A stretch of DNA of 13,726 bases from contig CAYGPQ010000107.1 in assembly GCA_964351775.1 (NCBI GenBank), forward strand, positions 1-13,726, given 5' to 3'. Each line of letters starts with the position of its first letter. Position 1 is the first letter of the stretch. This document shows, one piece after another, positions 1 to 6,299 of this stretch. The notes beneath the pieces were generated by a model. It saw nothing but the letters and a program-made list of their open reading frames with translations, searched no databases and was not told the origin of the DNA. Source of the stretch: Kordia sp964351775 (GTDB taxonomy: Bacteria > Bacteroidota > Bacteroidia > Flavobacteriales > Flavobacteriaceae). A program made the position numbers and the translations under genes.

Positions 1-369
1 ATGCAAAATCATCGAAGTAATCGTGGTTTTTCCGTGACTTCCGCCAATGACCACACGTGTTTTATGTTTTGATTGCTCGTATAAAAATTCTGGATATGAA
101 TAGATTTTTACACCTAATTCTTGTGCTTTTAGCAACTCTGCATTGTCAGGTTTGGCGTGCATTCCTAAGATGATGGCATCCAAATCTTTCGTAATTTTTT
201 CTGGAAACCAGCCAAAGGTTTCAGGTAACAAGCCTTTTGCAGCCAATCGTCCTTTGGAGGGTTCAAAAATAACGTCGTCACTTCCTGTAATTTGGTATCC
301 TTTTGCGTGTAACGCAAGTGCTAAATTGTGCATGGCACTTCCGCCAATGGCTATAAAATGTATTCGCAT
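1..369 (-). CDS. mpl: Mpl-like Mur ligase, N-terminal part (UDP-N-acetylmuramate:tripeptide ligase family), cut by window edge
   Basis: Reading leftward from the ATG at 367-369 gives 123 open codons that run off the window start, so only the N-terminus is present. The protein starts MRIHFIAIGGSAMHNLALAL, a Rossmann-type Mur ligase N-domain with the GGSAMHNLA loop near residues 9-17. ITGSDD follows at 27-32 and IFEPSK at 34-39. The ATP-binding P-loop is GSHGKTT at residues 110-116, where many Mur ligases have GTHGKTT. This start, especially FIAIGGSAMHNLA and GSDD-IFEPSK, is characteristic of Mpl, which joins the recycled murein tripeptide L-Ala-D-Glu-mDAP to UDP-MurNAc in the cytoplasm, rather than of MurC. 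In Bacteroidota these proteins are often simply called peptidoglycan synthetase. The gene is divergent from the membrane protein at 540. The 170 nt between them should hold both promoters, but I see only imperfect -7-like elements. The family call is strong; the choice of Mpl over MurC is from memory of signature residues. Confidence 0.86.
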   Translation of the reverse strand, partial: MRIHFIAIGGSAMHNLALALHAKGYQITGSDDVIFEPSKGRLAAKGLLPETFGWFPEKITKDLDAIILGMHAKPDNAELLKAQELGVKIYSYPEFLYEQSKHKTRVVIGGSHGKTTITSMILH

Positions 370-539
370 GAGTTGTAGAATTCTAAAGTGTAAAGATAAA
401 AGTAGTTTTGGACTTTTGGGAATTTTATTTTGGGAGATAAGTTCTTTATTTTTAGTAAACCATTCTAATTAAATAGTAATTTCTTACTTTTAAAAATGAA
501 TATAATAGCCGTAATGAAATAATCTTAAAACATATTCAA

Positions 540-983
540 ATGAACAACAGCACTATTAAAGCATTTTTTAACGAAATTATACTCGATAAATTCATGGTAA
601 ACTTCGTTCCTGGATTGATTTTATTCTTTGTACTCACTACATTTATACGTATTCCAATAGGCGAAGGACTTACCATATTTCTGATTGTCACTTCAATTTC
701 GTGGGTTTTGGGAATGCTACTAGAACTGACCTTTTTTAGAAAAACGTATTTGGCTCGAAGAGAAAATACAGCGTTTACTACAAGTCAGAGTATGAATTTA
801 TTATTTGGCAAAATTGGAATCAGTATCATAATTGCTTGCGTATTGTGGATTGATATAGAATCTATTATTGAATATAGAGGAAATACAACAGAAGCTATCT
901 TTCTTATCATCAGATTTTTAATTTTTACTTTGGCAGGGCTTTTCTTGTTCTTAAATTATTTGAAAAGTAAAATAAAAGAGTAA
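540..983 (+). CDS. Small four-helix integral membrane protein of unknown function
   Basis: 147 residues from an ATG at 540 to TAA at 981-983. Four hydrophobic segments can be read at about residues 19-38, 43-63, 86-106 and 119-140. They are separated by a basic loop (RKTYLARRENT, about 67-77) and a polar loop containing EYRGNTTE (about 111-118), and the tail KSKIKE is basic. The N-terminus has no cleavable signal peptide. The charge pattern suggests that the loop around 67-80 and the C-terminus lie in the cytoplasm. I do not recognise the family. There is no obvious Shine-Dalgarno sequence, which is normal for Bacteroidota. A TACTTTTA element about 50 nt upstream matches seven of eight positions of the TAnnTTTG box and might be its promoter. 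It is probably a single-gene transcript, because the next stretch is degenerate. I infer the coding status from length, clean membrane topology and the lack of any competing gene. Confidence 0.7.
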   Translation: MNNSTIKAFFNEIILDKFMVNFVPGLILFFVLTTFIRIPIGEGLTIFLIVTSISWVLGMLLELTFFRKTYLARRENTAFTTSQSMNLLFGKIGISIIIACVLWIDIESIIEYRGNTTEAIFLIIRFLIFTLAGLFLFLNYLKSKIKE

Positions 984-1050
984 ACACTCGTTAATAGGAG
1001 AACTGACACCAACAGCAATGACTGAAGAAATTAATTTTTGCAATACGTGT

Positions 1051-1189
1051 AAAACAAGCACTTTTAGCATTTCAATTAACTATTCCTTTTGGACTTCCAC
1101 TGAAACATGATTTTGCAGAATACATATATTAGTAAAGATTATTTTCTCCGTATAAATTGATAAAATTCTCAATGTTTGAGATGATAAAA
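1051..1189 (+). pseudogene. Decayed partial copy of the 5' end of the 2OG-Fe(II) oxygenase gene at 1959
   Basis: Bases 1051-1142 align with 1941-2031, which cover the last bases of the leader and the first codons of the downstream oxygenase. By my count there are 11 mismatches and one inserted base in 92 positions. The similarity continues more weakly to about 1189, the part that would encode LPHEI-DRILNFWDDDK. The copy cannot function: the oxygenase ATG has become ATT (about 1069-1071), an extra C near 1085-1086 shifts the frame, and a TAG replaces part of the YYQ region near 1130. Similarity begins abruptly at 1051; upstream of it the two loci share nothing visible. Because of the junction, a 30-codon ORF (1018-1110) begins MTEEINFCNTCKTSTFS and reads into the copied segment. 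Its CxxC start could be the stump of another small gene. The right end of the copy merges into the terminator of the gene at 1262-1636. Confidence 0.85.
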
Positions 1190-1221
1190 AAATCGCCTCC
1201 CAACAAAGAAAGCGATCTTTT
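1187..1221 (-). terminator. Intrinsic terminator of the 1262-1636 gene
   Basis: Read on the minus strand, AAAAGATCGC (1221-1212) can pair with GCGATTTTTT (1196-1187). This gives a ten-position stem with one mismatch and a 15-nt loop, and the T-run lies within and just after the second arm. It starts about 40 nt past the stop codon of the minus-strand gene. The stem is A/T-heavy with a short G/C core (GCGAT/ATCGC), so it is of moderate strength. Confidence 0.6.
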
Positions 1222-1261
1222 AAAAAATAATGTATACCGTTTGTAATTTGAATTTACGGCA

Positions 1262-1636
1262 TTACCCTTTACCAAAACTTCCCATCATTAATCCCTGAGA
1301 AAAAGGAATTGGCCCTGCTTGTGCGCCTTGTATGTTAGCCGCGTCAGAAAGTGTTCCGTACATTCCAAAAGGTTTTCCAGCTGCTGTGAAATATAAGCTA
1401 CATAAATAATCTTTATCTCCATCGCTTAAAACTAATGTACAATTCTCGTTCACTGTCTGGATATCATTTGCGGTTGCTAGAATGGTCAATGCGCCAGGAG
1501 AAGCTTGTGAATAGGTCCATCCACCTGAACCGTTTGGTTGAACCTTTGCTCCATTTACATACAATCCTGTCCAATCGTTGTTATCCATTTCAATTTTAAA
1601 AAGTCCGCCTTTTTCAATAATGCTAATAGCTGCCAT
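1262..1636 (-). CDS. Unrecognised small glycine-rich, probably all-beta protein
   Basis: 124 residues from an ATG at 1634-1636 to TAA at 1262-1264. No signal peptide, lipobox or membrane segment is visible, so it is presumably cytoplasmic unless exported by another route. The sequence alternates short hydrophobic strands with Gly, Asn and Asp turns: FKIEMDNNDWTGLYVNG, GSGGWTYSQ, ALTILATAND, CTLVLSDGDKDYLCSLYF. This suggests a small beta-sandwich or barrel. The C-terminus is richer in Gly and Ala and ends MMGSFGKG. There are two Cys residues, about 66 and 79. I do not recognise the family. The gene has its own leader and an apparent terminator, so it is probably monocistronic. It lies between a decayed 5' copy of the oxygenase gene (1051-1189) and the intact oxygenase (1959), so it may have arrived with, or survived, the rearrangement that made the copy. 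Coding status is supported by composition and the matching terminator; function is unknown. Confidence 0.72.
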   Translation of the reverse strand: MAAISIIEKGGLFKIEMDNNDWTGLYVNGAKVQPNGSGGWTYSQASPGALTILATANDIQTVNENCTLVLSDGDKDYLCSLYFTAAGKPFGMYGTLSDAANIQGAQAGPIPFSQGLMMGSFGKG

Positions 1637-1692
1637 AATTTCTAATCTTTAATTTTTATTCCTACTCGTTAGGCTTTTCGGATTCCGCCTTT

Positions 1693-1741
1693 TAATCAAA
1701 AAAAAAACGTAGCTACTTAATCGAAGTATTGTTTTTGATTA
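1693..1741. repeat. 10-bp perfect inverted repeat with 29-nt spacer
   Basis: TAATCAAAAA at 1693-1702 is the exact reverse complement of TTTTTGATTA at 1732-1741. The repeat lies in the leader or promoter region of the minus-strand gene, 57 nt beyond its ATG at the nearest point. It could be a binding site for a dimeric regulator or a leader stem. Its A/T-rich composition makes a chance origin quite possible. Confidence 0.4.
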
Positions 1742-1925
1742 CAGTACAAATGTCTGACGATACTCCTAGTTTTTTTAGGTAGAGATTACGTGTTTTTATT
1801 AAATAGGTAATTTTTGAATGCTGAATTCTGAAATCAATATCTCATACCATCTATAAGTATAGTGTCTTCGAAATGATCGTTGGTTTACCGACAAACCACT
1901 TCACAATTCCAAAAAATTAAACTAT

Positions 1926-1948
1926 CTTGTTTTCTCATAAAAAACAAG
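1926..1948 (+). promoter_or_regulatory. Perfect 8-bp hairpin immediately upstream of the oxygenase start
   Basis: CTTGTTTT (1926-1933) pairs perfectly with AAAACAAG (1941-1948) across a 7-nt loop. The right arm ends 10 nt before the ATG at 1959, so if transcribed the stem would lie in the ribosome loading zone. Alternatively it could be a DNA operator. No U-run follows on the plus strand, so it is not a forward terminator. The decayed copy of this gene at 1051 begins exactly with the right arm and lacks the left arm. Confidence 0.45.
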
Positions 1949-1958
1949 CACTATTAGC

Positions 1959-2546
1959 ATGGCAATCAACTATTCTTTTGGACTTCCACTGAAATATCAT
2001 TTTGCAGAATACGTATATTATCAAGGCTTATTTCTTCCACATGAAATTGACCGCATTTTAAATTTTTGGGATGATGATAAAACGATCAAAGCAACACTTG
2101 CTGGCGAAAACACCTATAATGATGAACTGCGAAAAAGCTCCGTGATGTTTATTGACAATACACCCGAAAACGACTGGATTTACAACAAATTAGCTGGATT
2201 GGCAATCAATTGCAATAACGAACGCTATTGGTTTGACTTGTTAGGTTTCCACCAAGAATTACAACTGACACGCTATTCAGAAGGTGATTTTTTTGATTGG
2301 CATTTGGATTTTGGCGCAGGAGAAATTTCGGCACGAAAATTAAGTATGACGATTCAATTATCAGATGAAGACGAGTATGAAGGTGGCGATTTAGAGTTTA
2401 TGATCAATCAAAAAATAGTCGCTGCACCACGAAAAAAAGGAACGATTGTCATTTTTCCGTCCTTTATTATGCACCGCGTTACACCGATCACAAAAGGAAC
2501 ACGTCAATCCATTGTGGGTTGGGTTTCGGGGCCGCCATATCGATAG
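1959..2546 (+). CDS. 2OG-Fe(II) oxygenase, prolyl 4-hydroxylase-like (PKHD type)
   Basis: 195 residues. The double-stranded beta-helix core of a non-haem Fe(II), 2-oxoglutarate-dependent dioxygenase is clear. The HxD pair is at His115 and Asp117 (FFDWHLDFG), the distal iron ligand is His172 (FIMHRVTP), and the 2-oxoglutarate-binding Arg is Arg182 (KGTRQSIVGW). Between them lie RKLSMTIQLSDEDEYEGGDLE (126-146), typical of the P4Hc/PKHD group, and the strand GTIVIFPSF (161-169). The first 100 residues form the usual helical N-terminal part. Length is normal for compact bacterial members, and no signal peptide is present, so it is cytoplasmic. The family couples 2-oxoglutarate decarboxylation to hydroxylation of a protein side chain or small molecule. 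The substrate cannot be read from the sequence or the neighbours. The start follows a perfect hairpin (1926-1948). A damaged second copy of its 5' end lies at 1051-1189, so this locus has been duplicated or rearranged. Confidence 0.92.
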   Translation: MAINYSFGLPLKYHFAEYVYYQGLFLPHEIDRILNFWDDDKTIKATLAGENTYNDELRKSSVMFIDNTPENDWIYNKLAGLAINCNNERYWFDLLGFHQELQLTRYSEGDFFDWHLDFGAGEISARKLSMTIQLSDEDEYEGGDLEFMINQKIVAAPRKKGTIVIFPSFIMHRVTPITKGTRQSIVGWVSGPPYR

Positions 2547-2917
2547 TATTTAATCATTATCAAAATACATTCTTTATTCATAAAATATAAACGGGATAAA
2601 ATGGATGATTCTCGTTAGCATATCTACTATTTAACTTTTGTTATACTTTAAAAGCACAAAATAATTTTACTGCAAATTGCTTAGAAATAGATATCTACGA
2701 ACTTTGACTTTACGTCGTTTCAAAAAAAGATCTAGTGCGAAATCGCAATGAAAATTTAGTATTCTAGCCTTTTTACATCAATAATTATAGAGAATATTCG
2801 CAATTCCAGAGAACCATAGTGTATATGTGCAATCTTTAGTCTATTTTAGGAAAATAATATAGATTTCACTTTTGGCTTTTACCAACAATTAATTATAAAC
2901 CACCTAATTTTTCTAAA
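2547..2917. other. Gene-free stretch (371 nt) between the oxygenase gene and lpxD
   Basis: I find no convincing coding frame, RNA gene, repeat or strong terminator here. The sequence is very AT-rich with scattered stop codons in all frames. The last 100 nt presumably hold the lpxD promoter. TAGATTTC near 2860-2867 matches seven of eight positions of the Bacteroidota -7 element, but no clear TTG lies at the right distance, so I do not annotate it as a promoter. A tiny palindrome (GCGAAATCGC, about 2738-2747) is too short to interpret. Confidence 0.6.
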
Positions 2918-3913
2918 ATGGCATCATATACTATCAGTGAAATCAACCACATTTTAAAAGGAGAATTAATTGGTGATACTTCCCAAAAAATTGAAGGCGC
3001 TGAAGAAATACAAAAAGCAAACAACACTCAAATCACATTTATTGGACATAAAAAATATGTGAAATTTTGGGACAATTCAAAAGCATGTGCAGCACTTATT
3101 TGTGCGAATGTAACTATTGGATCTGGCGATAATCGTGCGTTTATAAAAGTAAAAAATGTCGATTTGGCAATGGCGAAAATACTGGAACTTTTTAATCCTC
3201 CAACACCTGTTTTTGACACAGATATTCATCCAACTGCCGTGATTCATGAAACTGCAAAAATTGGGCATGGCTGTAAAATTGGTGCCAATTGTTATGTTGG
3301 GAAAGATGTTGAGCTAGGAAAGGAAGTCATTTTATACCCAAATGTATGTGTATTTGATGAAACCATGATCGGCGATAAAACCATTGTTTGGTCGGGAACG
3401 GTCATTCGCGAACGCTGTATTATTGGAAGTCATTGCATTTTTCATACCAATGTAAGTATTGGTGCGGACGGATTTGGATATAGACCTTGTGAAGATGGTG
3501 GAGGTCTTGTAAAAATTCCACAAATAGGAAATGTCATCATTGGACATTATGTTGAAATTGGCGCCAATTCCTGTGTGGATAGAGCAAAATTTAGCTCTAC
3601 GATTATTGGTGATGGTTGTAAGATTGACAATCTGGTGCAAATTGCGCATAACAGTGTGTTGGGACGTTTTTGTATTATGGCAGGACATAGTGGACTTGCG
3701 GGTTCTGTGACTTTAGGTGATGGCGTTATGATTGGCGGAAGTGCGTCTATCAAAGATCACACCACCATAAATTCTGGTGCCACTGTGGGTGCTGGTTCTG
3801 GAGTGATGAATGATATCGAAGCTGGAAAAACCGTTTTGGGCTATCCAGCGCAAGATGCCAGAGATATGTTGAGACAATGGGTTGCAATCCGACAGTTTAT
3901 GAAAAATAAGTAA
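2918..3913 (+). CDS. lpxD: LpxD: UDP-3-O-(3-hydroxyacyl)glucosamine N-acyltransferase
   Basis: 331 residues, close to the usual LpxD length. The N-terminal uridine-binding domain covers about residues 1-95 (ITFIGHKKYVKFW at 39-51 corresponds to the 'LTFLxNPKY' region of the family). It is followed by a left-handed beta-helix of isoleucine-rich hexapeptide repeats from about residue 103 to 298. GADGFGY is at 182-188. QIAHN places the expected catalytic His at 244, and His281 (IKDH) falls where the second conserved His of LpxD is expected. A short helical tail (about 312-331) ends the protein. The enzyme adds the N-linked 3-hydroxyacyl chain from acyl-ACP to UDP-acyl-glucosamine in lipid A synthesis, in the cytoplasm. 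Here the gene stands alone with its own terminator, away from lpxC/fabZ and lpxA. From memory, flavobacteria often carry the main lpxD in such a cluster plus paralogues, so this may be an additional copy that acts on a variant substrate. Confidence 0.93.
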   Translation: MASYTISEINHILKGELIGDTSQKIEGAEEIQKANNTQITFIGHKKYVKFWDNSKACAALICANVTIGSGDNRAFIKVKNVDLAMAKILELFNPPTPVFDTDIHPTAVIHETAKIGHGCKIGANCYVGKDVELGKEVILYPNVCVFDETMIGDKTIVWSGTVIRERCIIGSHCIFHTNVSIGADGFGYRPCEDGGGLVKIPQIGNVIIGHYVEIGANSCVDRAKFSSTIIGDGCKIDNLVQIAHNSVLGRFCIMAGHSGLAGSVTLGDGVMIGGSASIKDHTTINSGATVGAGSGVMNDIEAGKTVLGYPAQDARDMLRQWVAIRQFMKNK

Positions 3914-3950
3914 ATTTTATTGATAGAACAATATCGAATTTAATATATAC

Positions 3951-3981
3951 AAAGTCCTTCTTAGGGCTTTTTTTATTTTTT
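3951..3981 (+). terminator. Rho-independent terminator after lpxD
   Basis: AAAGTCC (3951-3957) pairs with GGGCTTT (3964-3970), giving seven pairs with one G-U and a 6-nt loop. It is followed directly by a T-rich run to about 3981. It begins 37 nt after the lpxD stop codon and isolates lpxD from the operon at 4165. Confidence 0.82.
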
Positions 3982-4164
3982 AAGTCACTCTTATTTGTGA
4001 AAGAATATTGCCGTGAGATTGCTTGGATAAGGCTGATTTGAGCGAAGTTGAATGGCTTGTAGAGACAAAGTCTTTCTTTAATATACTTTCCATGTAGATT
4101 CGGAATCAGGAAAAACCATTCCCAAAATTTTCCATACCTTTCCCAAAGCACACTTTCACAAACT

Positions 4165-5502
4165 ATGAAAAAATTATTGTTTATCTTTTTGATCATTTTC
4201 AGCATGTCGCTTCAAGCGCAAGACTTGAACGATATCTTTGTGAATTGCCTCATTTCAGATACGGAAAGTAATATTGCACGTGAAAATCCAATTCATATTA
4301 TTGCCATTGACGAAGCCAACCATCGGATCAAAACAAATTATACAGCACTTGAAAATTTAGTCGTAAAAGCAACGGGAAATCAATCGTGGTTTATCACGCA
4401 AAGTGAAGAAGGAACTACTGTTGTAGAGATTTTAAATGTCGACACAAAATCTGGTTGGATTACGCTTGGCGAAACCTACGCAGGATTTTTCAACATGGAC
4501 GAAGGCGAAACCTTGGAGTTTTTCAATCCGTTTGTAAACTATGAGATTATTCAGAACAAACCGCTATTTGAAACGTATCCGACACATATCCAAGACGAAT
4601 ATATCAACTACATTCAAGCTGGCGGAATTATTCAAAGAGCTGAAAACGATTATGTATTACTAACGCCTGTAATTTTTGGAGCGCACGAAAAAAGAGCGAT
4701 TTATTACGCCACAAGTTCCGACTTAGAAAACTGGACGTTTCACGATCAAAAAATAGTGGGTACGGAACAAATTCCATTCGCGAAAGCAACAGGAAATGTA
4801 TTTAGTACAGGAAATCCGTTGGAATTAAAAGATGGTACGTTTTTAGTCTTATTGGGCGTAGAACAACCCAATGGAAACTACACATCAGCTTACATGATTC
4901 TTAATAAAAATTTAGAGATTATACAAGCACCACAAGAAATCAACATTCCCGAATGGCATGGCGCATCTCAAAATAGTTTTCCGTTAGCAATTACCAAACA
5001 TAAAGGCGTTTTTAGAGTTTTATTTCATCGAAGAAGTGCCAAATTTATTGAATCGGAAATTCATGAAATCACGACAAAGAACATTCTAAAAGCATTCGAT
5101 AAAAACAAAGGAATTCTATCTTCCACAATCATTCAAAAAGCAACAAATGAAACCGGATATCTTCGTGGAAAAGCGGATGATGCAAGTTATATAGCGTTCA
5201 ATTCAGAATTATATATCCTATTGGGAAGTGAAGAATTGCCTTCGGAATATCTCACCTCTTTCAATCGCGAATATGGTTTGCTAAAGTTTGAAAATAACGA
5301 ATGGATTCACGACAAACGCAGTCCACTCATCGTTAATCCGATGAATATTTATCATAAATATCCCGAATATGAATGGACTTCAGATCATTTAGGCGGATTT
5401 ATTTCTCCGATAATTCACGAAAACTATTTATATTTATTTTTAACTTTCGGAACCGACAATCCTGATTATTTGCTTTCAGGAATAAAAATTAAAACTGACT
5501 AA
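4165..5502 (+). CDS. Exported protein, probable five-bladed beta-propeller of glycoside-hydrolase (GH43/GH32-like) type
   Basis: 445 residues with a clear signal peptide, MKKLLFIFLIIFSMSLQAQ, and cleavage probably after Ala18 or Gln19. It therefore acts in the periplasm or outside the cell. There is no lipobox Cys and no Por/type 9 sorting domain at the C-terminus. The body is rich in beta strands with Trp/Tyr/Asp motifs like those of sugar-hydrolase propellers. YYATSSDLENWTF (180-192) resembles the 'ATSxDLxxW' blade motif of GH43/GH32/GH130 proteins. GTFLVLLG, ELYILLGSEE and LYLFLTFGT look like further blade strands. The first 150 residues may be a separate beta domain. I cannot identify catalytic acids with confidence, so enzymatic activity is uncertain; it could be a binding propeller. 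It ends 11 nt before the cyclase gene, implying one transcript. The stretch before it (3982-4164) shows no clear promoter match. Confidence 0.75.
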   Translation: MKKLLFIFLIIFSMSLQAQDLNDIFVNCLISDTESNIARENPIHIIAIDEANHRIKTNYTALENLVVKATGNQSWFITQSEEGTTVVEILNVDTKSGWITLGETYAGFFNMDEGETLEFFNPFVNYEIIQNKPLFETYPTHIQDEYINYIQAGGIIQRAENDYVLLTPVIFGAHEKRAIYYATSSDLENWTFHDQKIVGTEQIPFAKATGNVFSTGNPLELKDGTFLVLLGVEQPNGNYTSAYMILNKNLEIIQAPQEINIPEWHGASQNSFPLAITKHKGVFRVLFHRRSAKFIESEIHEITTKNILKAFDKNKGILSSTIIQKATNETGYLRGKADDASYIAFNSELYILLGSEELPSEYLTSFNREYGLLKFENNEWIHDKRSPLIVNPMNIYHKYPEYEWTSDHLGGFISPIIHENYLYLFLTFGTDNPDYLLSGIKIKTD

Positions 5503-5513
5503 CCAACACTACC

Positions 5514-6275
5514 ATGAAAATCATCGACTTATCCAAACCGATTCAATACAACAAAAACGATCCTTGGTTTATGAAGGTGAAAATCAAGCACAAACCACAT
5601 CATAAAGCCAAATGGTTAATTCGCGTGTTGGGGTTGCCTTTTAAATTATTTCCCAAAGGTTTTACAGGTTGGGCAGATGATACGATTCAGAAAATGGGCG
5701 TGCATTCCACCACACATATTGATGCGCCTTGGCACTATTCGCCCACGGTAAATGGCGAGAAAGCAAAAACGATTGATGAAGTTCCACTCGATTGGTGTTA
5801 TGGCGAAGGAATTGTCATTGACATGAAACATAAAGCTGATTTTGATGCGATCACTGTCGCGGATATTACCACTTTTTTAACGGAACAAAACTTAACGATT
5901 GAACCCAACATGATCGTGTTAATCAAAACGGGAAGAGACAAATATAACGGCACAAAAGACTTTCATAAAGTTGGTACGGGCATGAGCGCCAAAGCCACTG
6001 AATGGCTCATTGACAAAGGCATCAAAGTCATGGGTATTGATTCTTGGGGCTGGGATTTGCCATTGCCATTCATGTTGAAAAAAGCAAAAGAAACGGGCAA
6101 TTCCGAATTCTTTTGGGAAGCACATTTGGTCGGACAACGCAAAGAATATTGCCATATAGAACAACTCGTCAACTTAGACGCACTTCCCTACTCAGGTTTT
6201 AAAATAGCTGTATTTCCGTTGAAAATTGTGGGTGCTTCGGCGGCTCCGGCGAGAGTTGTGGCGATGATGGAATAA
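5514..6275 (+). CDS. Cyclase-family metal-dependent hydrolase (kynurenine formamidase-like, PF04199 type)
   Basis: 253 residues with no signal peptide. The family's metal-binding signature is complete: HSTTHIDAPWH at 64-74 supplies His64, His68, Asp70 and His74. IDSWGWDLP (175-183) matches the second conserved block. EAHLVGQ (202-208) and IEQLVNLDALP (215-225) match the C-terminal block with the conserved Glu (216) before 'xLxNL'. Members hydrolyse amides, lactones or formyl groups; KynB opens N-formylkynurenine and others act on isatin or polyketide-like substrates. The N-terminal extension (about 20-60, with a basic KHKPHHKAK segment and LFPKGFTGWADD) is longer than in KynB, so kynurenine formamidase is not the best specific name. 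No other kyn gene is nearby. The gene follows the propeller gene by 11 nt and probably shares its promoter. Its last 35 bp, including the stop codon, recur almost exactly at 6628-6662. Confidence 0.88.
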   Translation: MKIIDLSKPIQYNKNDPWFMKVKIKHKPHHKAKWLIRVLGLPFKLFPKGFTGWADDTIQKMGVHSTTHIDAPWHYSPTVNGEKAKTIDEVPLDWCYGEGIVIDMKHKADFDAITVADITTFLTEQNLTIEPNMIVLIKTGRDKYNGTKDFHKVGTGMSAKATEWLIDKGIKVMGIDSWGWDLPLPFMLKKAKETGNSEFFWEAHLVGQRKEYCHIEQLVNLDALPYSGFKIAVFPLKIVGASAAPARVVAMME

Positions 6276-6277
6276 AT
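6243..6277 (+). repeat. Direct repeat copy A: 3' end of the cyclase gene
   Basis: The last codons of the cyclase gene (APARVVAMME plus TAA) and two following bases match 6628-6662 at 33 of 35 positions. Differences are G/T at 6248 versus 6633 and A/G at 6271 versus 6656. No further similarity extends past the repeat on the right. Confidence 0.9.
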
Positions 6278-6299
6278 GATTTAAAGAAAATATACTTTT

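Larger units (their letters stand above)
1637..1958. other. Intergenic region between divergent genes (322 nt), no gene seen
   Basis: This stretch must carry the promoters for the minus-strand gene at 1262-1636 and the oxygenase at 1959. I see no credible coding frame. It contains a widely spaced inverted repeat (1693-1702 with 1732-1741) and a compact hairpin just before the oxygenase start (1926-1948). On the minus strand, GACATTTG (1749-1756) matches seven of eight positions of the Bacteroidota -7 element, but I see no suitable TTG upstream of it. Confidence 0.6.

Noticed and set aside
143..472. Plus-strand open frame of 109 codons antisense to the Mpl-like gene
   Set aside because: The minus strand carries a clear Mur ligase N-terminus with P-loop; the plus frame has no protein-like features and straddles the ligase start.
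2738..2747. Small palindrome GCGAAATCGC in the 371-nt gene-free stretch
   Set aside because: Four paired bases are too few to distinguish from chance, and no T-run or neighbouring gene end makes it a terminator.
3028..3753. Several open frames on the minus strand inside lpxD
   Set aside because: They are antisense to strongly conserved hexapeptide repeats; their composition is what the complement of those repeats gives.
3897..4205. Minus-strand open frame of 102 codons between lpxD and the propeller gene
   Set aside because: It runs across the lpxD stop codon, the lpxD terminator and the signal-peptide codons of the next gene, which argues against a real gene.
5646..6172. Minus-strand open frames within the cyclase gene
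   Set aside because: They are antisense to the metal-binding and C-terminal signatures of the cyclase.
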